Shown one piece after another: positions 9,570 to 21,483 of a stretch of DNA of 64,000 nucleotides. This stretch comes from Hydnum rufescens UP504 (taxonomy: Eukaryota; Basidiomycota; Agaricomycetes; Cantharellales; Hydnaceae), in contig MU128934.1 of NCBI GenBank assembly GCA_014904985.1, positions 153,055-217,054 of the forward strand. The letters are read 5' to 3'. How positions within the stretch are numbered: the first letter of the stretch is position 1; each line of letters opens with the position of its first letter. The translations under genes and the position numbers were made by a program. A model generated the notes under the pieces. That model was not told where the DNA came from and did no database searches. It worked only from the letters and a program-made list of their open reading frames with translations.

Positions 9570-12500
9570 ATGCCATCTAAAGACCCGCCAACCCAGCGGA
9601 CATGCACAAAGTGTATATTTCTGGTATGCCGTCTACTTACAAGCCAGCAACTGGCACCTAACAAAGCTGTTCGACCCTCACGAAAGAGGCCAAATGCAAC
9701 AGCCATCTTCTACATACGTCGAAACGATATCGCCTTCACTTCACCATTGAGTCTCCCGATACCATCACTGGACCTCGTTCGCCAAAGTCGGAGTACATCG
9801 AGGCAACACATGATGCCGTGGTGTGGAAGGATCCCTTTGGAGATGAGTTGTAAGTTTCTTTCACGCACTTCATGCTTTGCTGCTCTTCATTCACATTCTC
9901 TCGGCAGCACGGTGAATGCAACACCTATCGATTGCAGAGTGGCTATAGAGCTGCGCAAGCGCCGTTTCGGACGTTCCGGGTGGATCGTCGCATCGTGTAG
10001 TTTGGATCTCTCCTCCACGGGGGACAAAGGTGAACGAGCTCATGCTGATGTGAAGAGAGGGTCGCGCTCACGCTCGGTCTTTATCCCTGCAGAGATACGC
10101 CTCGATTTGAAAGATAACGCGAACGACAAATTCGGAGAGTTGACAATATGTGTGGCATCGTCTGTCGTATCCACTGGTGGGACTGTCCAGAATCCCAGCC
10201 GGGCTGGCGAGCAGCTAGGCCCCGGATTACCGACTATCAACGCTCTCGTGGTGACTGGTGAGGCTGTCCAGAATGCTGGCCAGACTTCCGAGCAGCTAGG
10301 TCCCGGTCAACCGACTGCCAACGATCTCGTATCCACTGTTGAGGCGGTCCGGATTGCCGGCCAGGCTGTCGAGCAGCTAGGTTCCGGACTACCGGCTGTC
10401 AACGACGCCATTCAAACTATTGCCCCACTTGCAACACAACTCACGGCCCAGTTCAATGCTTGGCAGCCCTTGCTGAGTCGCCTCGGCGCCCTTGTGAAAG
10501 TTGCGGATGCGGTCGCCGAGGCACGTTTCATCCTGAATTCCCTGGGCTCTGCGACCACTAAGAACTATTTACAAAACAGGTTCACCCCTGGATCAAGTTA
10601 GCATGGGGTATCGTCTCAGCAGCATATAAGGTACGACAAGATTCGAGTTTTGCATGTGTATACTCTCTGACTGGTGTTCCATTAGATACCTGCCGTCCAG
10701 AGCGAACGAGATGCCAAAGTGATGCATTTAGTACAGACTATGACGGATAGCTGTTCCTTTGCCGAAGAGGCCGAGGAGTTGAAGAAACGCTCAAAAAGAG
10801 ATCAAGACATCATCAACCAAATACTGCACCAAGTAATGGAGTGCACCAATTTCATTCGGGACTATTGCAAGGACAAGTCCTTCGGTATGTGGAATCCCGC
10901 ATCTTCTACTTACTCCAAGACTAATCTATGTGGGCCGCAGTCAAACGCACTGTGAAGTACACGGTTTCCCTTGTAGACGGACAGATCGATAAATACAAGG
11001 GGACCTTTGAGACTCTCCAGCGGAATCTGATTGATCATGCGAGCATACAGTGCTCCGTGATTACGCATCGCGTCTTAGACGTCGTGAATGAAGTCCGTAA
11101 GTGCTTTTTGTATGTCTTCGGTCGAAATCTGTGTTCTAAGATGGTCCACAGGGGATCTTCAAGTGCTCAGCGAAATAAAATACGCGCCGGAGGCCGGTGA
11201 CTCTTTGGATAAAGGGTGCCTGCCAGGCACACGTACCGAGATCATCGACGCCGTTGTGCGTTGGGCTGTTGGAGCGGATACGCCAGCGGTTGATTCGAAC
11301 GGCTCAATTCCATTGAGCTCTAAGGAATCGTCTCGTGTCCTTTGGCTGTGTGGGCTGGCGGGAGCGGGGAAATCGTCGATCCTTCGCTCATGCGCGAAAC
11401 GCGTTTCCGACCTTGAACGCATGGGGTCGTACTATGGCTTCAACAAGAATAAACCCCTCGCAAACCTGACGAACCTGTTCAGTACAATCGCTCTAGATCT
11501 CGCCGACCTCGACAACTCCCGGAAGCAGCGTCTGGTCGATGCTGTGAAGAACGAGACCGCGATACGAAGAAGTCTCGACTGCATGTTGCAGTTCAAACAC
11601 CTTATCATTAGATCATTCGAGGATGATAAGGCCGTGGGGGAGACCGTTGTCTTCATTGACGCCTTTGACGAATCTGGGGACGCTGAGGCTCGTGCGGACG
11701 CGCTCTCTATTCTAACAAAGCGAGCGCCAGAGCTTCCTCCGGGTCTTCGAGTCGTAGTCACTTCGAGATATGAGCCCGATATCCAAGATGCATTGCGCTC
11801 TCCGCTACCACCTGGGGTTGACCTCGTAGTTATGGACCACATCCCGACTTATCAAACCTCGCGTGATATTGCGACGTATATACACAGTGAACTCAGTAAC
11901 GTGATTGAATTCCGCATGGAGGAGCACAAGGACAAGTCCAAGAAGCAGATCGGTGCGCTCATTGAGAAGGCCGAAACTTCGTTTCAGTGGGCTGCTACCG
12001 CCTGTCGTTTCATTCGCCGGCGTTATGCTGGCGTCGACCCGTGGAGTCGGCTTCAGAAGATGCTGGATGCTGATAAAGAGCTCTATGGGCTCTATGGCGA
12101 CATCATGAAAGAGCACTGTGATCCATCCGATGAGGAGGCGGTCGAACGAGTCAAATCAATCCTAGGCCGAATCATAAGCGCTCGGGAGCCTTTATCATTG
12201 CATGCTCTTGTGCATCTAGTGCCAGCCAACTCTATCTTCACCCCCGGGGACATCCAGATCCAACGACAAATCGTGCAGTCTCTTGGCACGCTCCTTAGTG
12301 GTACGCACAGTGATGATGAGCCGATTGTGCCCCTCCACTCCTCTTATCGTGATTTCTTGTGCGATCCGAACCATAAGCAAGAGTTCTACATCGACAAAGG
12401 TGAAGCCAATCAGGACATGGGCCTGGCGTGCTTCCGAGTGATGGACCAGACCTTGACCTTCAATATCTGTCAAATTCCGACGTCGTTCCTTCGCAATGTT

Positions 12501-15289
12501 GCCATCCCCAATATTAAGGCACTCGTGGAAAAATACATCCCTTCTCATTTGTATTATGCCTGTCAATTCTGGGGCTTCCATATGTCCACAATGCCTAGGG
12601 GCGAGGTTGCTCATAAACCCTTGGAGTCATTCTTTCACAAGGATTTCCTAGCCTGGTTGGAAGTGATGAGCCTAAGACAGAGCTCCCCTCAAACTGTGTT
12701 GGCCTCTCTTAGTACCTCTGATGTAAGCATTGTTCCAATTTGAGTACATGCTGAAGCTGCAGGCTGATTCTTAACATGTATTCCCTAGATGCCTTTGAAC
12801 CTTGTTGAATTGCAACATGATGCCATGCAATTCATCTCCATGTTCTCAAGTGCCATTGCAACCAGCATGCCTCACATCTACCTCTCCGGGCTCACATTTT
12901 CTCCAGTGTCATCCCTCCTATATCAGAGGTGGCAAGGTCAATTTCCAGGAGTTGCCAAACTTGCTCAGGGGCAACTCCAGCACTGGCCAAAGATAATGCT
13001 GAGCTTAGAAGGGCACAGTGGCAGTGTGCGATCTGTTGCTTTCTCACCTGATGGCAAGCAGATTGCATCTGGCTCAGAAGACAAGACCATACGACTCTGG
13101 AATATGGAGACAGGTGCAAGCATTGGCCAGCCAATGGAGGGGCATCATGATGCCATCCTTTCCATTGCTTTCTCACCTAAGGGCAAGCAGATTGCTTCTG
13201 GCTCCTTGGATAAGACCATACACCTCTGGAATGTGGAGACAGGTGCAAGCATTGGACAGCCAATGGAGGGGCATGGTGATGCCATTGCTTCCATTGCTTT
13301 CTCCCCTGATGGCAAGCAGATTGCTTCTGGCTCTGCAGACAAGACCATACAACTCTGGAATGTGGAGACAGGGGCAACCATTGGCCAGCCAATGGTGGGG
13401 CATGATGATGCAATCCTTTCCATTGCTTTCTCTCCTGATGGCAAGCAGATTGCTTCTGGCTCCTTGGACAAGACCATAAGACTCTGGAGTGTGGAGATGG
13501 GTGCAAGCATTGGCCAGCCAATGGAGGGGCATCATGAGGCTGTCCTTTCCATTGCTTTCTCACCTGATGGCAAGCAGATTGCTTCTGGCTCTCAGGACAA
13601 GACCATAAGACTCTGGAGTGTGGAGATGGGTGCAAGCATTGGCCAGCCAATGGAGGGGCACCATAGTGTCATCTGTTCCATTGCTTTCTCACCTGATGGA
13701 AAACAGATTGCTTCTGGTTCTTGGGACAGGACCATACGACTCTGGAATGCAAAAACAAGTGAAAGCATTGGCCAGCCAATGGAGGGGCATGGTGATGCAG
13801 TCTTTCACATTGCTTTCTCACCTGATGGCAAGCAGATTGCTTCTGGCTCTGCAGACAAGACCATACAACTCTGGAATGTGGAGACAGGTGTGAGCATTGG
13901 CCAGCCAGTGGCACCTCATCATGATTCCAATCCCTACTCTGATGCTGATTCTGATGCCAATTCCAATTCTGATTCTGATCCCAACTTCAGTTCCCACTCT
14001 GATGCCAATTCTGATGTCAATTCCAATTCTGATTCTGATTCCAACTCTGATTCCAATCCCAATCCCAATCCCAATCCCAATCCTGATTCTGATCCTGATT
14101 CTGATTCTGATTCCAATTATGATTATGACAATGACTATGATTGTGAAGCTACCTTTTCCATTGCTTTCTCACCTGATGGAAAGCAGATTGCATCCAGCTC
14201 CTTGAAAACTGTGCAACTCTGGAATGTGGAGACAGGTGCAGGCATTGGCCAGCCAATGGAGGGGCATGGTGCTACTGTTCGATCCATTGCTTTCTCACCT
14301 GATGGCAAGCAGATTGCTTCTGGCTCAGCAGACAAGACCATACAACTCTGGAATGTGGAGACAGGTCTGGGCATTGGGCAGCCAATGAAGGGCCACAGTG
14401 GTACAGTCCGATCCATTGCTTTCTCACCTGATGGAAAGCAGATTGCTTCTGGCTCCTTGGACAAGACCATACAACTGTGGAATGTGGAGACAGGCATCAG
14501 CATTGGCCAGCCAATGGTGGGGCATGATGATGCAATCCTTTCCATTGCTTTCTCTCCTGATGGCAAGCAGATTGCCTCAGGCTCTCAGGACAAGACCATA
14601 CGACTCTGGAATGTGGAGACACATACCAGCATTGGCCAGCCAATGGTGGGGCATGATGAGAGCATCATTTCCATTGCTTTCTCCCCTGATGGCAAGCTGA
14701 TTGCATCAGGCTCATTGGATGAAACCATGCACCTCTGGAATGTGGAGACAGGCATCAGCATTGTCCAGCCAATGAAGAAACTCATGGCCCCATCTTGTGC
14801 ATTGCTTTCTCACCTGATGGGAAGCAGATAGTTTCTGGCTCCCAGGGCAAGATCATACAACTCTGGAATGTGGAGACAGGTGATGGCATGGGTCAGCCAG
14901 TGGAGGAGCATCATGCACCCATTGTGCCAATTACCTTCTCTCCTGATGGCAAGCAGATTGCTTCTGGCACCCCAGAAAACCCTGTCAAGGTTTCATGGTC
15001 ACCCACTGCAGAGTCTGAACACAGCCTTCAGTACCCTGTCAATCTATTCCCACTCCCACCATCCCCCTTTCAACTTGATGATGGATGGATTTTGGGTCCC
15101 AGTGATGAGCTTATTCTCTGGGTGCCAGCTGCCTACCGTGGATTCCTGGAACACCCTCACTGCCGCATCATGGGAACTCCCAACAATACTCAGATTGATT
15201 TCCAGCACCTTCAGTGTGGCATGGACTGGGTGCAATGTAAAGAACTGGTTGGTGGGGCACAAGATGCTGCTGATTTCAGGGATTTGTAG
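9570..15289 (+). CDS. NACHT-WD40 NLR-like STAND protein, frameshift near the 3' end
   Basis: Fungal NOD-like signal-transducing NTPase; family members (e.g. Podospora HET-E/D/R) act in non-self recognition and regulated cell death. Likely exons: 9570..9849 (internal structure unclear), 9908..10029, 10093..10524, 10563..10630, 10686..10884, 10941..11096, 11152..12722, 12789..15289. Order of parts: C2-like N-terminus (THDAVVWKDPFGDEFTVNA), three 27-residue repeats, a helical linker (VHPWIKLAWGIVSAAYK), NTPase with Walker A GLAGAGKSS and Walker B VVFIDAFDES, then VVVTSRYEPDI and helical STAND region, then about 14 WD40 repeats, then a C-terminal block GWILGPSDELILWVPAAYR typical of mushroom WD proteins. 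A 1-nt shift between 14770 and 14795 splits repeat 12 from 13; the first exon also mixes two frames. Could be a decayed or phase-variable allele, or sequence error. Confidence 0.82.
10167..10409 (+). repeat. Three 81-bp coding repeats (27 residues each)
   Basis: Tandem in-frame units in the NLR gene, each of the form (V)V(S/T)TG-(E/T)AVQNAGQ-(T/A)-EQLG(P/S)G-(L/Q)P-N(A/D). They sit between the C2-like part and the NTPase and probably form repeated helices in the oligomerisation or adaptor region. Confidence 0.8.
13003..14990 (+). repeat. Tandem near-identical WD40 repeats, about 14 units
   Basis: Units of about 129 bp (43 residues) with the core IAFSPDGKQIASGS-DKTI-LWNVETG-SIGQPM-GH. Units 2 to 12 differ mainly at a few positions: the three to five residues after GH, the residue between GS and DK, and the residue before LW. 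Units 13 and 14, past the frameshift, are more diverged. Such homogeneity implies recent duplication or gene conversion. Confidence 0.9.
13919..14142 (+). repeat. Asp/Ser/Asn low-complexity insertion in a WD repeat
   Basis: Reiterated GATTCTGA / CCAATTC / CAATCC hexamer-like units encode a run of Asp, Ser, Asn and Pro-Asn dipeptides. It interrupts WD unit 8 just after HHDSN and leaves the reading frame open. Microsatellite expansion is the simplest explanation. Confidence 0.85.
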
Positions 15290-16310
15290 CCTTTGATGGG
15301 CATTTCCATTAATAATTGGACAAAATCAGTAAATGCTGTTTCACATCATAGTTAGGGCTACCAAAGTTTGGTTTGAACAATGAGAGAACAATAGCAAAGA
15401 TGTTCACATCTGAACTAAACTGAACATTGTGGGAGTGGAAAGAGATGGTTCAGTTTGTAGACGTTTCTTCTATATAGAATTTGAGAAACCAAAGGGAAGA
15501 TTCGAGTTTGATGCTCAAAACCTTGCCTTAATACACCAAGGTGAAACAGGTACTTCCCTCCCTATTTAGCTGGGAATGCCTGTAGGCTTTTTAGAACAGT
15601 ACTAAGATAGGTAGCTATCTGTACTGGCAATAAGAGTGTTTGAGACAAGCTGTCTCAGAGCTAGTCAAATGGGTAGGGTTCAGAAGAGGGGTCCTCAAGA
15701 TGGGTATGTGTCAAGAAACTGAAGGGTTTGGCTATCCTCAGATTTTCAGGTTGGTGTCAGGTGTGTCTCAGAGTTCACTCTTTCTTGTGCCAGCTGGTTG
15801 TTAAGCTGAGTCCACAGAAATCTTACAAGGTCTAGGTGTTGACCAGGGAATACCTTCACACAGCTTCACAAAAGCTCTTTTTGGCTTGTAGTGGTAAGGG
15901 GGGAAGAATTATTATGATTGGGGATGAATGTACAGGTTTTTATATGCTAGCCTGGAACTCCTGAGTAGCACATGGTATGGATTTTTATTTCTAGGTGGGT
16001 TCCAGATGTGGCTGGCCTTTTCCTATTATGGAAACCTCCACTAAGCCTGGAGGATCCTTGGTCTATTTAAGGAATTTGCTATAGAGTCCAGACAATGACT
16101 TATGCAAGACTAAACAATTAACTAAGGGGAAGGAATGTAATGAGTGGCTGGAAGAAAGAATGTATAGACTATCTAGTCTTGGCTCACCTCAGTCTCATTA
16201 TGGAGGACTGAGGAGAACCAGCTCTATCTGAAGAACTGTATAATGGATGAGTGGGATAAAAAAAGGAAATGATTACATAAGAATGATGTCTGTATGTCTT
16301 GATTACTGAC
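15290..16310. other. CpG-poor noncoding, possible copia LTR debris
   Basis: No supportable gene. CG dinucleotides are nearly absent from here on. On the minus strand, TGTCAGTAATC begins at 16311 right after a purine-rich GAGTGGG and downstream of the copia RNase H remnant, so a decayed 3' LTR may run leftward from 16311; its far end was not found. Confidence 0.4.
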
Positions 16311-16319
16311 ACCCACTCA

Positions 16320-16625
16320 AGGCTAGTGGATCCCACTAAGGCCCATCATATTGGTAAAAAAATGGAATTTGTCCATGGTGAGAGATTTTGTGAGAATATC
16401 CATGGGTTGGTGCTCTGTTGGAATATATTCCAGTCCAATGATTCTGTCTTTGAGCTTTTCATGGACAAAATGGTGGCCAACTTCAAAATGTTTCATTCAC
16501 TCCAAAAATTTCTCATTCTGCACAATGGCAATTGCTGATTGATTATCAATGTAGATTGTTGTTGGGTCATCCATTGGGGGCCTAAATCATTGAGGAGGCT
16601 CCAGAACCAAATTGCATTGCATTGT
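16320..16625 (-). pseudogene. Ty1/copia RNase H remnant
   Basis: Minus-strand translation with interrupting stops shows the end of a copia polyprotein: MDDPTTIYIDNQSAIAI (the catalytic DNQ-A block), HFEVGHHFVHEKL, IIGLEYIPTEHQPMDILTK, and a final FFTNMMGLSGIH before a stop. Only the RNase H part is left; no reverse transcriptase was recognisable to the right. Clearly non-functional. Confidence 0.8.
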
Positions 16626-18607
16626 AAGCAGGAAATGAAGGGAGGAATCCAGCCACAGTCCACAATGTGGAATTGAGAATGAAAAGAGGGGACCATGGGA
16701 TCAATCTGAATGCTAAGGGTCAAAGGAATGAAGGTCTTTTGGGATAGAAATCTAATGCTGTAAGCAACACCTGCTCAAGCAATAGAACAAAGAATGAATT
16801 TGGGTCACAATACCACACCCCAAGGCTCTCCTCTTGAGGCCCTAGACAAAGTGTAGTGGTCTTAGTGGGAATCTCCCAAGAACTAGTGGCAATACTTCAG
16901 TGCCTCAAAACTGGTGAGGGGGAAGAAAATGGATCAGGAGGGCACTTGTTGTTGTACTTGGACAAAGTGGAGTTGACAGGGGAGGGAGTAGGAATAGGGA
17001 GAAGAGGAGAAGGAAGCTTAATCACACCACCCTTAGCACTGGCTTTGCCCTGGACACAGGAGAAAAGGTTGTGAGGGAAGGGGGGTCATGATGAAAGGCA
17101 TAAAGTAGTGACTGGCCAAGTGGCACAGTCACTAACTAAGGAGAGAGTGGGGGGTCAGTGAGAGGAATGGACTATCCTACTCACTGATTTCCCAGCTAGG
17201 GTCCAAAGGTGCAGTCCCAAAGCCAGGGAAAGGGCTAGTATTGATGACTACTAGGGGCCAACTAGATAGCAAGATAGAAGCAGAGACAGAGAGGCAGAAA
17301 TTCATGGTTTCTCACTTGGTGACAAAGATCTGGGCAAAGGTTAACTTTTGATTCCATGGAATCTGCCATATATACATGACTTTTGAGTCCTAACTTAATT
17401 ATGTAATACACTATATTACACTTGAGACAATGGAGGGGTTGGTGAGAAGAGAGTCAATCTAGTGACATGTATTCTTGATCTTCTAAAGAGGCAAGAATAC
17501 AAGAAGTAACTACTTATATACTAAGAGGTTAAGGAATTACTAAGGAGGGGAAATGGTATGATATATGGTACAATATGTAGTGGTGTGACAAGAGGGAGTC
17601 ACATGATGTGGCTATGTAAGAGGTTGCAAGTATGACTTGTGACATGTCCAAGCAATTGAAAATAAAGGAGTTTTGTTGATTACTTACCACACCCTAAGAA
17701 TCTCCTCTTGAGACCTTAGTCAAAGTGTAGTTAGAGTAGTCTTTTCAAGTGAGAAATCACCCAGAAACCAGCAGCAAGTCACTGTGCTTCAGACTGGAGG
17801 GAGGGGGAGAACTACTGAATTTGTGTGCTATCTGCACTTAATATACAATCCAGACTTAGACTCAATAGAAACTGAAAAAGTCAGACATAAGGAATGCATA
17901 GAGAAAAAGAAATGAAGTTAAAATGCTTAAAACTGATGGAGATATTCCAATTTCAAGATAAAGGGGAGATTGACACATTACATGCTATTCTTCCTTCAAT
18001 TCTGGATAAGTTCCCTTAAGAAAAAGGAAAATAGGTCACCCTAAAGGTCTTCTCCATCAGACATAAGAGGGCCAGAAGTAATTCACTATTTGTGATGGTG
18101 GAGCAAAGGGGGAGTCATGGGAGGGAGTTGTCTTGTGAAAAATGGAGTTCTTATCTGATTGTTTTTCCCTTGGAACCATTTGATGTGAATTTTTAACAGC
18201 TTTCAGGGAGTGGTAGTCATGAGTGAATCAGATAATAATTGGCTTTAAAAATTGAAAAATACTCCTTCAGAGTATGAATCATAGAAAGATAATGGTTCAG
18301 GGACCACCTCGGTCAGCCGGTTATGACACCTACCTTAGGTCAAAAAATGAGGCATTTTTAATACCTAACTAGGTCCCAAGCAATATGGAACATAATTGGG
18401 TCCAACTCAGGGTCTTTGATACCTGGTGGCTTACAGTCTTTGGGCCCAACTGTGCCCAACTTGGGGAACTTGCACACTTGAACAGCAGATCCTTAAACCT
18501 CACTAGAAACCTAACATTCATGTTGAAAACTTAGAACACTATTAATGATGACAAGAGCAATGTATTATGATAGGAATGGAATGATATGGACATGAGTAGT
18601 CTCATAT
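16626..18607. other. CpG-poor transposon debris, no gene
   Basis: No open frame of note. A diverged direct repeat is visible: 16810-16920 and 17688-17812 share CACACCC-AAG-CTC-CTCTTGAG, CAAAGTGTAGT and CTTCAG blocks in the same order. This may be two old LTR fragments or a local duplication. Confidence 0.5.
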
Positions 18608-21144
18608 CTACAAGAGCCCAGTACCATTTCCTGCCCAAGTAGCAAAGCTCATTTGAAGTGTGTCAAAGTCTGCAGCACTGAGATGAACCTGCACACTGGG
18701 CAGTGAAAATGAGGCCTGCAAGGGTCCATTTGGGTGAGTGCTCATCATGTCAGGACCAGAGTTGGGAGTGGAAGATGATGATGCTGAGCTATCCCTAAGA
18801 ACTTGTATAGGTGGAGACATAGACATAGGGAAATTATCCAAGGGTGTTGAGGCCCCTGAGTTTGTCGAATATGTTGGCATCCTACATAGTTGCATGACCC
18901 AGCTGTTGACCAAAGGTACTGTGGCTCCTACATGGCTTGATGCAGAAGTTGTCATGAGAAAAGGTGGAGGGCTCTGGTTAGCCTGAGCACGGATGAGCAA
19001 GTTGGGAGAAAGAGGAGTTGGCGACTTGTCAAGTTTGTCTGGAATTGTAGATGTCAATCTTCTTGGGAGTTGTAACTTCCTTCTCCTTCTCACTGGCCTC
19101 TCATCCTCCTCTATGTCACTGTCACACTCCCCAGCATCCTCAGCCACATGACCAGGCCCAATTCCTGTAGAGTCCCAACTTCTACCCAATTCACTATACT
19201 TCTGTTTCCCCATTGTGCTCTCCACATTCTCCTCCTGGACTTCATCCAGAACTGGACTGTTGATTCCTTCTCCCCCCAGTGTGGCACCCCCAGACCAGTT
19301 GTTCGAAGCTCTAGCACAATCTACACTCCTGATGGTATGCTGGACTCACCCATGGTGATCGATCATGACTGGCAACATGGACTCATCAGAGTCGAGAGGA
19401 GACTCTGGGAGTTCTTCTAGGTGGATCCGATGATCTTCAGGATGAGTAAAGGCCTTGTACATCTTGTTCAAGTGGGACATTCGGTACTTATCAGCTATCC
19501 AACTCCCTAAGAGTGGGAATTCATCCACAGTAGGAAGCCCCTCCAACTGAAGTTGATTAAGCCTCAACAACTTTGGTATCTCCATCCACTTCGTTACTTT
19601 GACCTTCGCTGGCATATAGGGGCCCAGGAGCTTGTGCATTCTCTGTGCACAAGCAGCTTTTGTATGGTGCATGTCTTGTGTTTCCATTATATGCTGCCGG
19701 TGTGACTCTCCTTCTTCCAAAGCCTCAACCTCCTTTGACCATAGTTGCTGAGCAAGAATGTATTTGTAGACATCACCAATGTGCTGGGTGGGGTCAAAGT
19801 GAGACTTGTACCATGATTCCATTTGGGGTGAGTTCATAGAGGAGGTATTCCGACTATGAGCAGCTGACGAAGATGCCATATCGGAGACCATCATGTAGAA
19901 GGTATGGATGCTGGTGTTCAGCAAAGTTTTGCCATCTGCATTCCACCAGTGCTGTGTCTGTTCCATGAGCTTCACCACATCCCTCCTGATTCTCCTTTCT
20001 TCTTTCCTACTGCAGTCTTCCTCCCATGAAGTTCAGACATCAAATGCTCTGTCTCTGCCGCCCAGGCTTCAGTATCACTGCCACCCATATCATTTTGAGT
20101 TTTGCATATGAGTTGTGTGCTTCTGACTTCGACACAAACTCATCTTTCTCTATGTTCCAGAGATCAGAATGAGAGATGAAGGGAAATTGTGACATCAAGA
20201 TCATGAACCTTTGAGAAGGTTGAGGTATGCATTCCAAGGATTCCTGCACTGTCAGTGCTCACTCGTATTCAGCAACCATTTCCCAATTCTCATCAAGCGT
20301 GTGACAGTACAACCCAGGTGCTGGGCACATGGTTTAACTTTCATCTCTTCAAACTGGTGGAACATTTCTACAACTTCATCAATTTTGTCATTCTGGAATT
20401 TGTGCCTTTGACATTGTATGTCTCCAGTATCATCTCCATCCTCGCTGTCTTCATCACTATGATCATCATCCTCATCGCAATCATCAAGGGAATCATCAAA
20501 TGACACTGTTTGGCATTGAGATTTTTGAGACTGGGAAGGGGGCGATTGCCAATCAGGGTTTGATTCATCAGAATCATGGTCTCGATGTCCTCTGGAGTCT
20601 TTCACCCTAGGGCGGTCAGGGGGTTCCAGTGATGGTCGGTGAATGGGGATGGAGTGGTTGACTGGGGACTCAGGGGACCATCCATCCTGCAAACTGAAAC
20701 CTGGACTGGAGGGTGGGGTGACTTCCCGAGCCATAATTTTATCACTCGTCACATTGGTGGTCTCTAGTCTGGAGTACTGGATAATAAGCCACAGTGTAGA
20801 TATAATCTCCAATAAACTACTCACTTAATTTGCACTTCCAGGGCCTCCACAAGATGTTGTAACTTGGTTCCAAAGTAGACTGGATTCAAGCCATGCTTTT
20901 CAACAAAGAAGGTGAGCCCTTCTACAATCCTGAGAGTACCACTGGATCCTCTCCTGATGCCTTTCACAAGTACATCCATTTGTATGTCCACATGGAGCAC
21001 ATGATTAAGAACTGGATCCAGATTCTCCCAGTCCTCATCATGGTCTTCACCACCACCTGAAAAGGACAAAGGTATAGTCTCTGGGTGTCTTCGCATCCCA
21101 GAGACATGTAGCCCTATCATCCTTCTGATCCCATTCAGGGACAT
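18608..21144 (-). pseudogene. Uncharacterised repeat-type protein, broken frames
   Basis: Three long minus frames probably belong to one spliced or decayed coding unit: 21144..20821, 20824..20252, 19978..19346 and 19225..18608. The second has an acidic Asp/Ser/Glu stretch then CQRHKFQNDKIDEVVEMF and KPCAQHLGCTVTRLMRIGKW; the third has HWWNADGKTLLNTSIHTFY and a Pro-Lys-Val region; the last has a basic RPVRRRRKLQLPRR patch and Ser/Pro-rich tail. No known domain was recognised. The setting among elements and repeated stops suggests a transposon-associated protein or an expanded mushroom family of unknown role; a degraded host gene is possible. Confidence 0.4.
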
Positions 21145-21483
21145 TCAGAGGAAGTTGGTGGGATAGTTTCTGGCCTTGATCAAGCAATGCTAATACATCA
21201 GCAGATGTGAGGGCCTCCAGAATCAAGCAGGGGCATCAACTTGCCATTAGGGCTGGCCACTGTCTAGGGTCTGTAGATGGACCCTTCAACTCAGATAGGC
21301 TCGGCAGAAGGTGTGTGGAAATAGATATAGAGTGGTGGGCTTGTGGATAATGACACGTCTTCTCTTTCATGTAGGCCATCAATGTCAACGTGATCAAACA
21401 TATCCATTGTGGGTCTACTGTACAAGTCGAAAGAAGAGAGAATCGGTTTGTCGAACAGGGCGTGTCCTTCACTGTCGACATCT

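Noticed and set aside
12892..14785. Long antisense and off-frame reading frames across the WD40 repeats
   Set aside because: They are shadows of the repeated coding strand; composition follows the repeat period and no domain appears.
16810..17812. The diverged direct repeats as LTRs of the copia remnant at 16.3 kb
   Set aside because: Both lie on the same side of the RNase H remnant, so they cannot be its two LTRs.
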